Source: Aerococcaceae bacterium DSM 111021
GTDB lineage: Bacteria; Bacillota; Bacilli; Lactobacillales; Aerococcaceae
Direction: 5' to 3'
DNA: 64,000 bases
NCBI GenBank assembly: GCA_020112395.1
Contig: JACCEK010000001.1
Location: forward strand, 124,001-188,000
Position numbers and translations under genes: made by a program. Positions 19,201-28,037 of the stretch are shown here, piece after piece (position 1 is the first letter of the stretch; every line of letters begins with the position of its first letter). The notes below the pieces were generated by a model. That model was not told the origin of the DNA and made no database searches. It saw nothing but the letters and a program-made list of their open reading frames with translations.

Positions 19201-19596
19201 TTTCCAGCTGTGTACAAAAAATATCAGCACTTATTGACGGAGAATAATATATTAATTATAGAAGGAACTGCAGGTGTAGATCGAAGGAATAACCAACAAA
19301 TTATTGTTGATTTGTTATATCCAGTGAATGATTATGTTGTAAATGAAAATCAAACTAAAAAAAATAATAGTATCAGTCGTTGTTTTATTCAAATTGATGA
19401 TTTTAGCCAAGATGTCTTAAAAATTGAAGCGATTAAACAATTAGCATTGGACAATTTTGGTCCAGCTGTAATTATTTTAGTCGATAAAAATCGCCAAACA
19501 ATTCAACTAGATTTGCCCTATACAATTAGTTATAGTCATAGAGTCCAACAACAACTAAAAGAAATATTCGGATATGAACGAGTTGTTTTTAAATAA
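16240..19596 (+). CDS. dnaE: DNA polymerase III alpha subunit DnaE (Gram-positive type)
   Basis: This is the error-prone polymerase that extends RNA primers before hand-off to PolC. Order: PHP domain (~1-200), C-family polymerase core with 'GPGRGSAAGSLVSYL' and the acidic triad 'PDIDID' (~381-386), helix-hairpin-helix region, and a C-terminal OB fold. It has no proofreading exonuclease insert, so it is DnaE and not PolC. The PHP metal ligands appear lost: the usual H-x-H is Asn4-Val-Gln6, and 'DH' is Asp37-Asn38. PHP degeneration is common in DnaE of this order. The upstream GTG (16234) is part of AAGGAGGTG, so the ATG at 16240 is chosen, giving 1118 residues. Confidence 0.95.
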   Translation: MLFNVQSEYSLLSSTLRIRDYVNEAKRLGYDAIGLADNRVLHGALQFYTIAKRNGLKPLIGLNLTLKGAIRQDKNFPFMLYSMSEAGYQHLIKISRMIKNNHIDDLEVWSYIEHQATDLVYISTGRLSEMEQAAIHEDHQHANRLLEHYFRVFGQHSVYMGMTIYPYNRSEVDMLNQFAKKNKIQQVAAQLVNSLSEDEAFSLQILNAIKENETIDSSLRYSKGTNYLFSKDSLRTLYIEAGLSDVWENSEKLISKLNTTIDSSKSYLPKYQVPTNSTSGDYLKNLTLERLKIIGKDTEQIYINQLNHELKVIDNMGFSDYFLIVWDIIKFCHEKNIRIGPGRGSAAGSLVSYLLQITLVDPLEYGLLFERFLNPERYNMPDIDIDIPDNKREVVLKYIQKRYGHEQVAQIVTMGTFGAKASIRDTLRVIGADSETLKKWSQAIPSDQNQLMTLDRAINQSNLLQSIVSESDFNKVIFKAAKTIEGLPRHNSTHAAAVVINDFPLDSIIPVKDRENDLLITQFTMNDVEQMGLLKMDFLGLRNLTILDNIIRNIKNNKKIVIQPSEIPMNDVETIKLFQQADTNGVFQFESEGIKDVLKRLKPENFEDIVAVNALYRPGPMKQIDTFIRRKHGKEKIEYVHEVLEPILNTTYGIIVYQEQVMRTVVDMAGFSLGEADILRRAMGKKQVEVMEKEREHFVSGAMEKGYTQQAAKEVYNYIYEFSNYGFNRAHAVVYSTLAYQLAYLKANYTEEFYQAILNNGRSQSTSFNLYIQEAKNKLNKLLPLDINKSKAGFKVDEGLRIGFNSVTGIRGELIRHITEDRSQIGSYKSLLDFLQRLPLKFLKMDMISPLIYSGAFDNFGYNRATLIHNLPAMIQSVEFSGQNMNLFQEMEPKIDWIQDFTLMERLNQEKEALGYTISGHPLDAYKEIIKNDGGFISISQALIAPAKKKVKLIGVVQNVKEIRTKNNDLMAFTTIGDEFYSIDVVIFPAVYKKYQHLLTENNILIIEGTAGVDRRNNQQIIVDLLYPVNDYVVNENQTKKNNSISRCFIQIDDFSQDVLKIEAIKQLALDNFGPAVIILVDKNRQTIQLDLPYTISYSHRVQQQLKEIFGYERVVFK

Positions 19597-19634
19597 ATCA
19601 GGGAATTACTGTTATTAAAGCAATAAAATGAAAA

Positions 19635-19651
19635 TGAAAACGTTGCTTTCA
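19635..19651. promoter_or_regulatory. Possible catabolite response element upstream of pfkA-pyk
   Basis: TGAAAACGTTGCTTTCA has the TGNAANCG left half of a CcpA site and mirror-like ends (TGAAA/TTTCA), but the centre deviates from the consensus. It lies about 105 bases before pfkA. CcpA control of pfk-pyk is established in lactococci; here it is inferred. Confidence 0.35.
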
Positions 19652-19754
19652 TAAAATAACCGATGAAATGATATGACTTTATATATGAATAATGATAAAA
19701 TAACGACAGTGGTAAAATTCTTACCAATCTGTATTATTGAATTAGAGGTGGAAT

Positions 19755-20735
19755 ATGGAAATCAAACGTATTGCTGTTTTAACAAGTGGTGGTGATGCAC
19801 CAGGAATGAATGCTGCAGTTCGTGCTGTTGTGGAGCAAGGAATCCATCATGGCTTAGAAGTTTATGGAGTATACTACGGTTATCGTGGTTTAGTAGAAGG
19901 AGATTTTCGACTGTTAACACTCTCAGATGTGCATCATAACATTCGACGTGGGGGAACAATGTTATATTCAGCACGTTATCCTGAATTTAGAGACAAAGAA
20001 GTACAAGAGAAAGCAATCAATCAGTTAGAAAAATTTGGTATTGATGCTTTGGTAGTAATTGGTGGAGATGGATCTTTCGCTGGAGCGTTAAGTTTAACGA
20101 AATTAGGCTTTCCTGCTGTAGGAATTCCAGGTACTATTGATAATGACATACCCGGAACAGAATATACAATTGGGTTTGATTCAGCTGTAAGTGTTGCTTT
20201 AGATGCAATTGATAAGATTTCAGATACAGCATCGTCGCATAACCGTACTTTTGTTGTAGAAGTAATGGGGAGACATGCAGGAGATATCGCAATTTGGGCT
20301 GGTGTAGCTGCAGGAGCAGATGCAATCATTATACCTGAAGAAGAGTTCTTAATTGAAGATGTTGTTCGTCGAACAGAAGCAGGACGATCAGCTGGTAAAG
20401 ACTATTCACTAGTTGTTCTAGCGGAGGGTGCGATGGATGTCAATAATTTTGTAGAACAATTCCAAGTTCTAGCACCAGAACAAAGTGTTCGAGGTGTGAC
20501 ATTATCACACGTTCAACGTGGAGGTACACCAACTGCTCGTGATAGAGTTTTTGCAACTTTAATGGGAGCAAAGTCTGTTGATTTATTAATGGAAGGCCAA
20601 AAGGCTATCTATCTAGGTGTTCGTGAAGAGCAATTAGCAGTATTTGATATTGTTGGTACACTTGAAAAAACAGAACACCAAGTAAGACAAGATTTATTAG
20701 AATTAAACCAAGTTTTAACTGATCGTGGATATTAA
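19755..20735 (+). CDS. pfkA: ATP-dependent 6-phosphofructokinase
   Basis: PfkA phosphorylates fructose 6-phosphate to fructose 1,6-bisphosphate, the committed glycolytic step. The ATP-binding 'TSGGDAPGMNAAVR' is at the N-terminus, catalytic 'GTIDNDI' near 125 and 'VEVMGRHAGDIA' near 162. It has 326 residues, close to the 319-320 of typical bacterial PfkA. pyk starts 41 bases downstream, forming the conserved pfkA-pyk operon. The upstream region holds a cre-like site. Confidence 0.98.
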   Translation: MEIKRIAVLTSGGDAPGMNAAVRAVVEQGIHHGLEVYGVYYGYRGLVEGDFRLLTLSDVHHNIRRGGTMLYSARYPEFRDKEVQEKAINQLEKFGIDALVVIGGDGSFAGALSLTKLGFPAVGIPGTIDNDIPGTEYTIGFDSAVSVALDAIDKISDTASSHNRTFVVEVMGRHAGDIAIWAGVAAGADAIIIPEEEFLIEDVVRRTEAGRSAGKDYSLVVLAEGAMDVNNFVEQFQVLAPEQSVRGVTLSHVQRGGTPTARDRVFATLMGAKSVDLLMEGQKAIYLGVREEQLAVFDIVGTLEKTEHQVRQDLLELNQVLTDRGY

Positions 20736-20776
20736 ATTAATTAAACTAAATTATAATAAAAGGGGAAATATAATAA

Positions 20777-22540
20777 ATGAATACCAAAAAAACTAAGATT
20801 GTATGTACTTTAGGACCAGCAAGTGACGCTCAAGCAACAATGGAACAATTAATTGAATCAGGAATGAACGTTGCTCGTTTTAACTTCTCACATGGTGACC
20901 ATGAAGAGCAATTAGTACGTTTTAATACATTAAAAGCCGCACGTGAGGCTACTAAGCAAAACGTTGGTATCTTATTAGATACTAAAGGACCAGAAATTAG
21001 AACACATTTAATGGCAACAGACATTGTTACATTAGAAAAAGGTAAAACTGTCCGCATCTCTATGGAAGAAGTTGCCGGTACTGAAGAGAAATTCTCTGTA
21101 TCTTATGATCAATTAATTAATGACGTTAAAGTTGGCGGACACATCTTATTAGATGATGGTTTAGTTGATTTATTAATTACTGAAATCGACCATGAAAATG
21201 GCGATATTGTTACAGAAATTCAAAATAATGGTATTCTTAAATCTCGTAAAGGTGTTAACGTACCAAACGTATCTCTTAACTTGCCAGGAATTACTGCAAA
21301 AGATGAAAGTGATATTCGTTTTGGAGTACGCGAAGGAGCTGACTTTATTGCAGCAAGTTTCGTACGTCGTGCAGCTGACGTAATGGAAATCCGTCACGTG
21401 TTGGAAGAAGAAGGACGTCCAAATGTTAAAATTATTTCTAAGATTGAAAATCAAGAAGGTGTAGATAACTTAGATGAAATTTTAGAAGTTTCTGATGGTA
21501 TCATGGTTGCGCGTGGTGACTTAGGAGTTGAAATTCCTACACAAGAAGTGCCAATCGTTCAAAAACATATCATTAGAAAATGTAACGAAGCTGGTAAAGT
21601 TGTAATTACAGCAACACAAATGCTAGATTCAATGCAAAGCAACCCTCGTCCAACTCGTGCTGAAGCAGGAGACGTTGCTAACGCAATCTTTGATGGAACG
21701 GATGCTGTAATGCTTTCTGGTGAAACTGCTGCTGGTGACTATCCAGTTGAGGCTGTTAAAACAATGGCAAGTATTGCTTTACGTACTGAAGAAGCATTAG
21801 TTGGTCAAGATGCTGTTACACTTAAAGAGTATGACAAACGAGACTTAACAGAAGCAATCGGACAAGCAGTAGGACATACAGCTCGTAACTTAGCAATTAA
21901 CACAATTGTTGCAGCTACAAGCTCTGGACATACAGCTTTAATGATTTCAAAATATCGTCCTCAAGCAAATATTATTGCAGCAACTTTTGATGAAGAAGTA
22001 AGTCGCTCATTAACATTAGCATGGGGTGTACAAGCCCATGAGATTGAAGCACCAGTTTCAACTGATGATATGTTAGACTCAGCAACACAACTTGTTCAAG
22101 AAAAAGGATACGCTGGTGAAGGTGACTTAATTATCATCACTGCAGGTGTTCCAGTAACTGAATCTGGTACAACTAACTTAATGAAGATTCAATTAATCGG
22201 AACTTTATTAGCTAAAGGTGAAGGAATCGGCCGAGGAAATTACATCGGTAAAGCAGTTATTGCAAATTCTGCTGAAGAAGCAAATGTTAAAACAGTTGTT
22301 GGATCAGTTTTAGTTGCTAAAAATACTGATGCTGACTACTCTGAAGCTATTAATAAAGCAGGAGCAATTATTGTTGAAGAAGGTGGAATTACTTCTCACG
22401 CAGCAGTTGTAGGATTAGAACGTGGTATCCCTGTAATTGTAGCGGTTGAAGGAGCTTTATCTTCAATTAAAGCAGATGAATTAGTTACAGTAGATGCTCG
22501 TCGTGGACGCATTTACCGTGGAGCAACAGTAAGTATCTAA
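20777..22540 (+). CDS. pyk: Pyruvate kinase with C-terminal PEP-utilising domain
   Basis: Pyk converts phosphoenolpyruvate and ADP to pyruvate and ATP. The N-terminal barrel includes 'NVARFNFSHGDHEE', the active-site signature 'IISKIENQEG' and 'VARGDLGVEI'. After the usual ~475 residues there is an extra domain of about 110 residues with 'GGITSHAAVVG', the swivelling PEP-utiliser fold found in Bacillus-type pyruvate kinases. The total is 587 residues. Its codon use appears more biased than that of its neighbours, consistent with strong expression. A long-stem terminator follows. Confidence 0.98.
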   Translation: MNTKKTKIVCTLGPASDAQATMEQLIESGMNVARFNFSHGDHEEQLVRFNTLKAAREATKQNVGILLDTKGPEIRTHLMATDIVTLEKGKTVRISMEEVAGTEEKFSVSYDQLINDVKVGGHILLDDGLVDLLITEIDHENGDIVTEIQNNGILKSRKGVNVPNVSLNLPGITAKDESDIRFGVREGADFIAASFVRRAADVMEIRHVLEEEGRPNVKIISKIENQEGVDNLDEILEVSDGIMVARGDLGVEIPTQEVPIVQKHIIRKCNEAGKVVITATQMLDSMQSNPRPTRAEAGDVANAIFDGTDAVMLSGETAAGDYPVEAVKTMASIALRTEEALVGQDAVTLKEYDKRDLTEAIGQAVGHTARNLAINTIVAATSSGHTALMISKYRPQANIIAATFDEEVSRSLTLAWGVQAHEIEAPVSTDDMLDSATQLVQEKGYAGEGDLIIITAGVPVTESGTTNLMKIQLIGTLLAKGEGIGRGNYIGKAVIANSAEEANVKTVVGSVLVAKNTDADYSEAINKAGAIIVEEGGITSHAAVVGLERGIPVIVAVEGALSSIKADELVTVDARRGRIYRGATVSI

Positions 22541-22557
22541 TATAATATTTTAATTAA

Positions 22558-22610
22558 GAGCACTATCAAATCTGTTTGCATTATTCTTGATTTGATAGTG
22601 CTCATTTTTT
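22558..22610 (+). terminator. Terminator after pyk
   Basis: The arms GAGCACTATCAAATC (22558-22572) and GATTTGATAGTGCTC (22589-22603) form a 15-bp perfect stem and are followed by ATTTTTT. Confidence 0.92.
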
Positions 22611-22777
22611 ATGAATTAAAATGAGTGATTTGAAAAATATTTAATAAATCAATAATAATTAATAGATTACAAGCGAAAATTAGCCGTTTTATGTTAATAT
22701 AGAAAATAAATGATTGTAAATAATTGTATGTATTGTATTCGTATACAATATAGCAAAATAAAAAAAGGAGGGATTAA

Positions 22778-23638
22778 ATGATTCAATTTGGAGAAATAAT
22801 TGAAGCAAAGATAATAGATGAAAACGAATTAAGTTATTTTGCTCAAAAAGATGGAGTTACTTTTACAATCCCGAAAAAATCCATTGAAGAAACATTAGAA
22901 ATTGGAGAGATAGTAGAAGGGTTAATCTATCAAGATAAAGATGAAACAAATATCTTACAAATGGAATTACCTGATATTCGCCCTGGTTATTTTGGATGGG
23001 GGAGAGTCATACAGTCAATATATAGTCTTGGTATCTTTGTTGATGTAGGATTAATAAATAAAGATATTGTAGTATCATTGGATGATTTACCTGAAGATAG
23101 TAATAAATGGCCGCGTCATGGCGATAAGTTATACTTAACTTACCAAGTAGACAATAAAGATCGTTTTTGGGGTGTTCTTGCTCAACAAGAAGATTACGAT
23201 AAGTTAAAACGTAAAGCACCAGCTCGTATGATGAACCAAGATGTGAGTGCAACAGTTGTTAGTGATAAAGGGGTAGGTGTTCAAGCTCTATCAGTCGAAG
23301 GTTTTGAAATTTTTATCCATGAGAGTGAAATGGAACATCGTCTACGTGTAGGAGAGTCAGTTCAATTACGAATTATCCATGCTCATAAAGATGGAACCTT
23401 AAATGGATCTGCAAGACCCCGTTCTTTCGAGGCATTAGATGATGATTCTGAAATGATCTATGCTGTTTTAAGTAAGACATCAGATAAATTCTTACCATTA
23501 CACGATAAATCTGATCCAGAAGATATAAAAGATTATTTAGGTCTTAGTAAGTCGCAATTTAAGCGAGCAGTAGGAAGATTAATGAAAAATGGCCGAGTAA
23601 CGCAAGAAAAAAATAAAGGTATTTTTATTAAAGATTAA
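22778..23638 (+). CDS. cvfB: S1-domain RNA-binding protein, CvfB/YitL family
   Basis: This soluble protein of 286 residues carries tandem S1-like OB folds and a C-terminal winged helix, the architecture of CvfB (conserved virulence factor B in Staphylococcus; YitL in Bacillus). Recognisable blocks are 'GYFGWGRVIQSIYSLGIFVDVGL' (given here for description of the S1 fold around residues 70-92) and the closing 'LGLSKSQFKRAVGRLMK' winged helix. The start follows AAGGAGG. xerD begins 14 bases later, so the genes are probably co-transcribed. The family is confident; the RNA target is unknown. Confidence 0.88.
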   Translation: MIQFGEIIEAKIIDENELSYFAQKDGVTFTIPKKSIEETLEIGEIVEGLIYQDKDETNILQMELPDIRPGYFGWGRVIQSIYSLGIFVDVGLINKDIVVSLDDLPEDSNKWPRHGDKLYLTYQVDNKDRFWGVLAQQEDYDKLKRKAPARMMNQDVSATVVSDKGVGVQALSVEGFEIFIHESEMEHRLRVGESVQLRIIHAHKDGTLNGSARPRSFEALDDDSEMIYAVLSKTSDKFLPLHDKSDPEDIKDYLGLSKSQFKRAVGRLMKNGRVTQEKNKGIFIKD

Positions 23639-23652
23639 ATAGGAGTGATTTA

Positions 23653-24549
23653 GTGGATGAATTAATAGATGATTACGAACGTTATTTATTGATTGACCAA
23701 GGCAAATCACAGAACACAATACAAAGTTATATTAGAGATTTAAAAAAGTTTACAAAATTTATTGAAGAACAAGAAGTTGTCGAAATTAGTAATGTTAATA
23801 AAGATACGATTCAGTTGTACTTAATTAGTTTAAATCGAGCGGGATTCGCGGCAAGTACAACAAATCGAATGATATCGACATTGAAAAATTTTTTCCATTA
23901 TTTGATACGAGAACAAAAAATGAATCATAACCCAATGGATCTTATCCAAGGAGCTAAAAAACGAAAACATTTACCTAAAACTTTAAGTTCAAAGGAAATA
24001 GATCGTTTACTTGCTGCACCTGATACCAATAGTAATAATGGGATTCGAGATCGGGCAATATTAGAAATAATGTATGCTTCTGGATTAAGAGTGAGTGAAT
24101 TAACTCATTTAAAAATGAATGAATTACATTTAGAATTGGGTTTTATACAGACTGTTGGTAAAGGCGATAAAGAACGGATTATACCTGTTGGTGATGAAGC
24201 AATTTTTTGGATAAAAAAATATCTTGAAGAAGTTTATCCGATTTATGCAAAACAATCGAACAATTCGACAATTTTGTTCTTAACTCAGCGAGGGAATCAG
24301 TTTACTCGCCAAGGTATATGGAAAAATCTAAAGAAATATGTAAATTTGTCGGGCATTGAAAGAGAAGTTTCACCCCATATTTTACGACATTCTTTTGCGA
24401 CTCACTTGTTAGAGAATGGTGCAGATTTACGTATGGTTCAAGAACTCCTTGGACATTCTGATATTTCAACAACGCAAATTTATACTCATGTTTCAAAACA
24501 TCGACTACAAGAAATATATCGTCATTCATTTCCGAGGGCGATTGATTAA
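23653..24549 (+). CDS. xerD: Tyrosine recombinase XerD
   Basis: XerD resolves chromosome dimers at dif together with a second Xer protein. The N-terminal SAM-like core-binding domain (~1-90) is followed by the catalytic domain with '[12 protein letters not shown]' (catalytic Arg), '[12 protein letters not shown]' (HxxR) and '[16 protein letters not shown]' (nucleophilic Tyr). The length of 298 residues is typical. The start is GTG, with AGGAGTG just upstream. deoB follows after 13 bases, the Bacillus xerD-deoB(drm)-punA order. Confidence 0.94.
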   Translation: MDELIDDYERYLLIDQGKSQNTIQSYIRDLKKFTKFIEEQEVVEISNVNKDTIQLYLISLNRAGFAASTTNRMISTLKNFFHYLIREQKMNHNPMDLIQGAKKRKHLPKTLSSKEIDRLLAAPDTNSNNGIRDRAILEIMYASGLRVSELTHLKMNELHLELGFIQTVGKGDKERIIPVGDEAIFWIKKYLEEVYPIYAKQSNNSTILFLTQRGNQFTRQGIWKNLKKYVNLSGIEREVSPHILRHSFATHLLENGADLRMVQELLGHSDISTTQIYTHVSKHRLQEIYRHSFPRAID

Positions 24550-24562
24550 AAGGAGTAAAGAT

Positions 24563-25732
24563 ATGAAATTTGAAAGAATACATTTATTAGTTATGGATTC
24601 AGTTGGTATTGGAGAAGCAGCTGATGCTAAAGAATTTGGGGATATTGGATCAAATACTTTAGGTAACATAGCAAAAACAGTTGGTTTAAAATTACCAAAT
24701 CTTACTAAAATGGGATTAGGTAATATTGCTTCATTAGAAGGTATTGATTCGGTAAATGAACCATCAGCTTACTTTACAAAGCTTGAAGAGGTATCTGCAG
24801 GTAAAGATACTATGACTGGTCACTGGGAAATTATGGGACTTCGTATCGATCAACCGTTTCGTGTGTTTGAAGATGGTTTTCCAAAAGATTTAATAGAAAA
24901 AATTGAAAGTTTTTCTAATCGAAAAATTGTAGGAAACAAACCAGCATCCGGAACTGAAATTTTGGATGAACTGGGTCAGCACCAGATTGAGACGGGTGAT
25001 TTAATAGTATATACCTCAGCTGATTCTGTACTTCAAATTGCAGCTCATGAAGATATAATTCCATTAGAGGAATTATACAAAATTTGTGAGTACGCAAGAG
25101 AAATCACTCTAGAAGATCCTTATATGATTGGACGAATTATTGCTCGTCCATATTTAGGTGAAGCAGGGAATTTTGAAAGAACAAGTAATCGACATGATTA
25201 TGCTCTTGATCCTTTTGGTGATACAACATTAGATTATTTAAAAGATGAATCTTATGATGTTATTTCGGTTGGTAAAATTGAAGATATTTTTAATAGTCAA
25301 GGAATTACTGAAGGCCACCGTACTGAAGATAATATGGACGGTGTTGATAAGTTAATTAACGTTATGGATAAAAAATTTAAAGGGCTAAGCTTTACTAACT
25401 TAGTTGATTTTGATGCCAAATTCGGTCACCGTCGTAATACTCAAGGATATGCTGATGCATTAGAAGAATTTGATGCACGTATCCCTGAAATTATTGAACA
25501 CATGGCTGATAATGACTTATTAATTATTACTGCTGACCATGGTAATGATCCGACATTTGCAGGGACCGACCATACACGTGAATACGTTCCGATTTTAGTT
25601 TATAGTAAAGCAATTAATGAACCTAAAGAGCTAGACGCAACATACTTCAGTGATATTGCTGCAACAATTTCCGATAACTTCTCAGTTAAACAAACTGAAG
25701 AAGGCAAATCATTTTTAAACCAATTAAAATAA
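24563..25732 (+). CDS. deoB: Phosphopentomutase
   Basis: DeoB interconverts ribose (or deoxyribose) 1- and 5-phosphate, feeding nucleoside-derived pentose into central metabolism. It is an alkaline-phosphatase-superfamily metalloenzyme: '[15 protein letters not shown]' and 'GSNTLGN' at the N-terminus, '[10 protein letters not shown]', and '[20 protein letters not shown]' near the C-terminus supply metal ligands. The reading frame is open further upstream into xerD, but the ATG at 24563 has an AGGAG site and gives the standard 389 residues. punA follows nine to fifteen bases later. Confidence 0.97.
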   Translation: MKFERIHLLVMDSVGIGEAADAKEFGDIGSNTLGNIAKTVGLKLPNLTKMGLGNIASLEGIDSVNEPSAYFTKLEEVSAGKDTMTGHWEIMGLRIDQPFRVFEDGFPKDLIEKIESFSNRKIVGNKPASGTEILDELGQHQIETGDLIVYTSADSVLQIAAHEDIIPLEELYKICEYAREITLEDPYMIGRIIARPYLGEAGNFERTSNRHDYALDPFGDTTLDYLKDESYDVISVGKIEDIFNSQGITEGHRTEDNMDGVDKLINVMDKKFKGLSFTNLVDFDAKFGHRRNTQGYADALEEFDARIPEIIEHMADNDLLIITADHGNDPTFAGTDHTREYVPILVYSKAINEPKELDATYFSDIAATISDNFSVKQTEEGKSFLNQLK

Positions 25733-25747
25733 AAAGGGGTATTGATT

Positions 25748-26548
25748 ATGTTTACAGAAGCGACTGATTATATTAAAGCTCAAGGAATTACTGAACCAAC
25801 GATAGGTTTATTCTTAGGATCAGGTTTAGGGGATCTAGCTGATGAGATTGAAGAAGCCATTGAAGTTGATTATCATGATATACCAAACTTTCCAGTGTCT
25901 ACAGTTGAAGGTCACGATGGAAAATTAGTTTACGGAACATTAGCTGGAAAAAAAGTGATCGCATTAAAAGGTCGTTTCCATTATTATGAAGGATATGACT
26001 TAGCCAAAGTAACTTTTCCAGTTCGTATCTTTAAAGAATTAGGTGTAGAGTCAGTTATTATTACAAATGCTGCTGGTGGTGTTAACGAAACATTTGCCCC
26101 TGGAGATTTAATGATTATTACTGACCATTTGAATTTAACTGGTGAAAACCCTCTAAACGGACAAAATATTAAAGAGCACGGACCACGATTTGTTGATATG
26201 ACAGAAACTTACAGTCTACGTGGACAACAAATTTTACGAGATATTGCGAAAGAAAATGATTTTCCAATCAAAGAAGGTGTATACACTTGGTTTACTGGAC
26301 CAACATATGAAACGCCTGCTGAGATAAGAGCAACACGTACATTAGGTGGAGATGCGGTTGGAATGTCAACAGTTCCCGAAGCAATTGTAGCGAAACATAG
26401 TGGCTTAGAAGTGATTGGTATTTCTTGTATAACGAACCTTGCAGCTGGAATGCAAGCTGAACTAAACCATGAAGAAGTTGTGGAGGTTTCTACGCAAGTG
26501 AAACCAAGATTTAAACTACTTATTACAGAATTAATGAGCCGAATTTAA
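25748..26548 (+). CDS. punA: Purine nucleoside phosphorylase (trimeric PNP-I type)
   Basis: The enzyme phosphorolyses purine (deoxy)nucleosides to base plus (deoxy)ribose 1-phosphate, the substrate of the upstream DeoB. Diagnostic blocks are 'GLFLGSGLGDLA', 'GRFHYYEGYD', 'ITNAAGGVNE', 'TGPTYETPAEIR' and 'AVGMSTVPEAIVA'. It has 266 residues. An in-frame TTG at 25742 has no useful spacing, while the ATG at 25748 lies eight bases after AAAGGGG. It probably closes the xerD-deoB-punA transcript, though only a weak terminator follows. Confidence 0.96.
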   Translation: MFTEATDYIKAQGITEPTIGLFLGSGLGDLADEIEEAIEVDYHDIPNFPVSTVEGHDGKLVYGTLAGKKVIALKGRFHYYEGYDLAKVTFPVRIFKELGVESVIITNAAGGVNETFAPGDLMIITDHLNLTGENPLNGQNIKEHGPRFVDMTETYSLRGQQILRDIAKENDFPIKEGVYTWFTGPTYETPAEIRATRTLGGDAVGMSTVPEAIVAKHSGLEVIGISCITNLAAGMQAELNHEEVVEVSTQVKPRFKLLITELMSRI

Positions 26549-26846
26549 TCGGAATACCAACGTATTGAAAGACAGGATGAATATTTATAATGAGATAACG
26601 AGTTTCCTAGAGCTAAGATAAGTCATCATAAATCGCTCACAGTAAACACGTTAACATTATAAAAGATTCATAATGTCTTTTTTCATTGTTTATGATTCTT
26701 TCCAAATTATTTTGTATACCTTATAATAAATACGAAAGATTATTTCGGCGATAAGGTTTATACAATTATTTAAATATTCAATTTCTTGAAATAATTATCA
26801 TAACATGGTAATATCACTCAAGTGATTAAGGGACGAGGAGGTTTCC
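26549..26846. other. Non-coding interval between punA and ribT
   Basis: About 300 bases without a credible gene. A weak hairpin, CATTAT (26655-26660) with ATAATG (26670-26675), is followed by TCTTTTTTC and may terminate the punA transcript. A T-rich segment with scattered TATAAT-like sequences precedes ribT, but I cannot fix its promoter. Confidence 0.35.
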
Positions 26847-27254
26847 ATGTTAATTAGTTCAAAAACCAAAAATGAAAAAATTATATTAGGATTACTTTCC
26901 TATACTTATGACGAAGGGAAAGCTAGTTTGGCAGAAATGACAAACTTGTTGGAGTCTTATCGAGAAGACCCTAATTTTGATATTTTATTATATAAGAGTG
27001 ATGATAGTGATAATTTTATCGGATTAATATGTATTGAAAATAATACATTAGAATCACCAGGTGAAAACATACCATCTTCAACTACAATTATCGTACATCG
27101 AATTGCGGTAGTTCCTTCATTTAGAGATGAAGGTGTAGGATATAAAATGTATGAATTACTGCGTAAACAAAATCCTAATGCTACAGTCATCGGAGCAATG
27201 AATACTGTTGATATATTAGCTAAATGGAGTACAAAATATAATCAATCAATGTAA
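26847..27254 (+). CDS. ribT: GNAT-like protein RibT
   Basis: This small protein of 135 residues resembles RibT of Bacillus, a GNAT-fold putative acetyltransferase. The N-terminal 'KIILGLLSYT' and the acetyl-CoA region 'HRIAVVPSFRDEGVGYKMYELL' (Q/R-x-x-G-x-G/A-like pyrophosphate loop) support this. In Bacillus ribT sits at the end of the riboflavin operon, just before scpA; here it also precedes scpA-scpB. No riboflavin biosynthesis gene lies in this window, although the FMN riboswitch and ribU are about 2.3 kb downstream. Substrate and role are unknown. Assignment rests on resemblance plus position. Confidence 0.72.
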   Translation: MLISSKTKNEKIILGLLSYTYDEGKASLAEMTNLLESYREDPNFDILLYKSDDSDNFIGLICIENNTLESPGENIPSSTTIIVHRIAVVPSFRDEGVGYKMYELLRKQNPNATVIGAMNTVDILAKWSTKYNQSM

Positions 27255-27281
27255 TAATTAGTAATGTAATGGGGAGATAGT

Positions 27282-28037
27282 TTGCAGAATACAGAGTTAA
27301 GAATAGAATTAGAGTCATTTCAAGGGCCATTCGATTTACTCCTTCATCTAATTAAACAGATGGAAGTAGATATAAATGACATCCCCATGACTGCTATCAC
27401 AAGCCAATACATTAAGTATATTGAGGCAATGCAAGAATTAGAACTCGATATTATAGGCGAATATCTCGTAATGGCAGCAACATTGTTAGAAATAAAGAGT
27501 AACATCTTACTACCGGTTGAACCGAGTCCAGATTATGAAGAGGATTATGAAGAAGGCGACCCTCGTGAGATACTTGTACAACAACTGCTTTTATATCAAC
27601 AATTTCAAACTGTTGCAACACAATTGCAAATTAAACAAGACGAGAGGTCACGACTATTTACTCGTCCGATGTCAGATTTAACAGCTTACCAAGAATTTGT
27701 GCCTCTTGATGAAGGTGCTCTTTCACTCGCTGATTTAACAGACGCTATGTCGGTTGTACTTGAAAAAATGGCGAGTCGTGAGCCACTTGAACGGGAAATC
27801 CAACATGAAGCAATGACTGTTTCAGACCAAATGGAGAAAATAATGGCAGCTTTCAACTTCGATACTGATCATGAATCAGTAACGCTTGATCAATTTATCG
27901 AATATGGAACACGAAATGAAATTATAACGACTTTTCTAGCGATGTTAGAATTGGTTAGAAAGCAACATCTAATCTTTCTTCAAAAAAGTAAAGATGATCC
28001 AATTCAAATGAAGAAATTAGAGGAGCATGACGTGTGA
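27282..28037 (+). CDS. scpA: Segregation and condensation protein A
   Basis: ScpA is the kleisin subunit that bridges SMC heads and binds ScpB in bacterial condensin. The N-terminal 'LESFQGPFDLLLHLIKQMEVDI' region (residues ~9-30) is the SMC-neck-binding helix bundle. The middle is acidic, and the C-terminal winged helix ends near residue 240. The length of 251 residues is normal. The start is TTG behind GGGGAGA. Its TGA overlaps the GTG of scpB (GTGTGA), so translation is coupled. Confidence 0.95.
   Translation: MQNTELRIELESFQGPFDLLLHLIKQMEVDINDIPMTAITSQYIKYIEAMQELELDIIGEYLVMAATLLEIKSNILLPVEPSPDYEEDYEEGDPREILVQQLLLYQQFQTVATQLQIKQDERSRLFTRPMSDLTAYQEFVPLDEGALSLADLTDAMSVVLEKMASREPLEREIQHEAMTVSDQMEKIMAAFNFDTDHESVTLDQFIEYGTRNEIITTFLAMLELVRKQHLIFLQKSKDDPIQMKKLEEHDV

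Noticed and set aside
24416-24562. Upstream extension of the deoB frame into xerD
   Set aside because: The extension has no ribosome binding site and overlaps conserved XerD catalytic codons; the ATG at 24563 gives the standard DeoB N-terminus.
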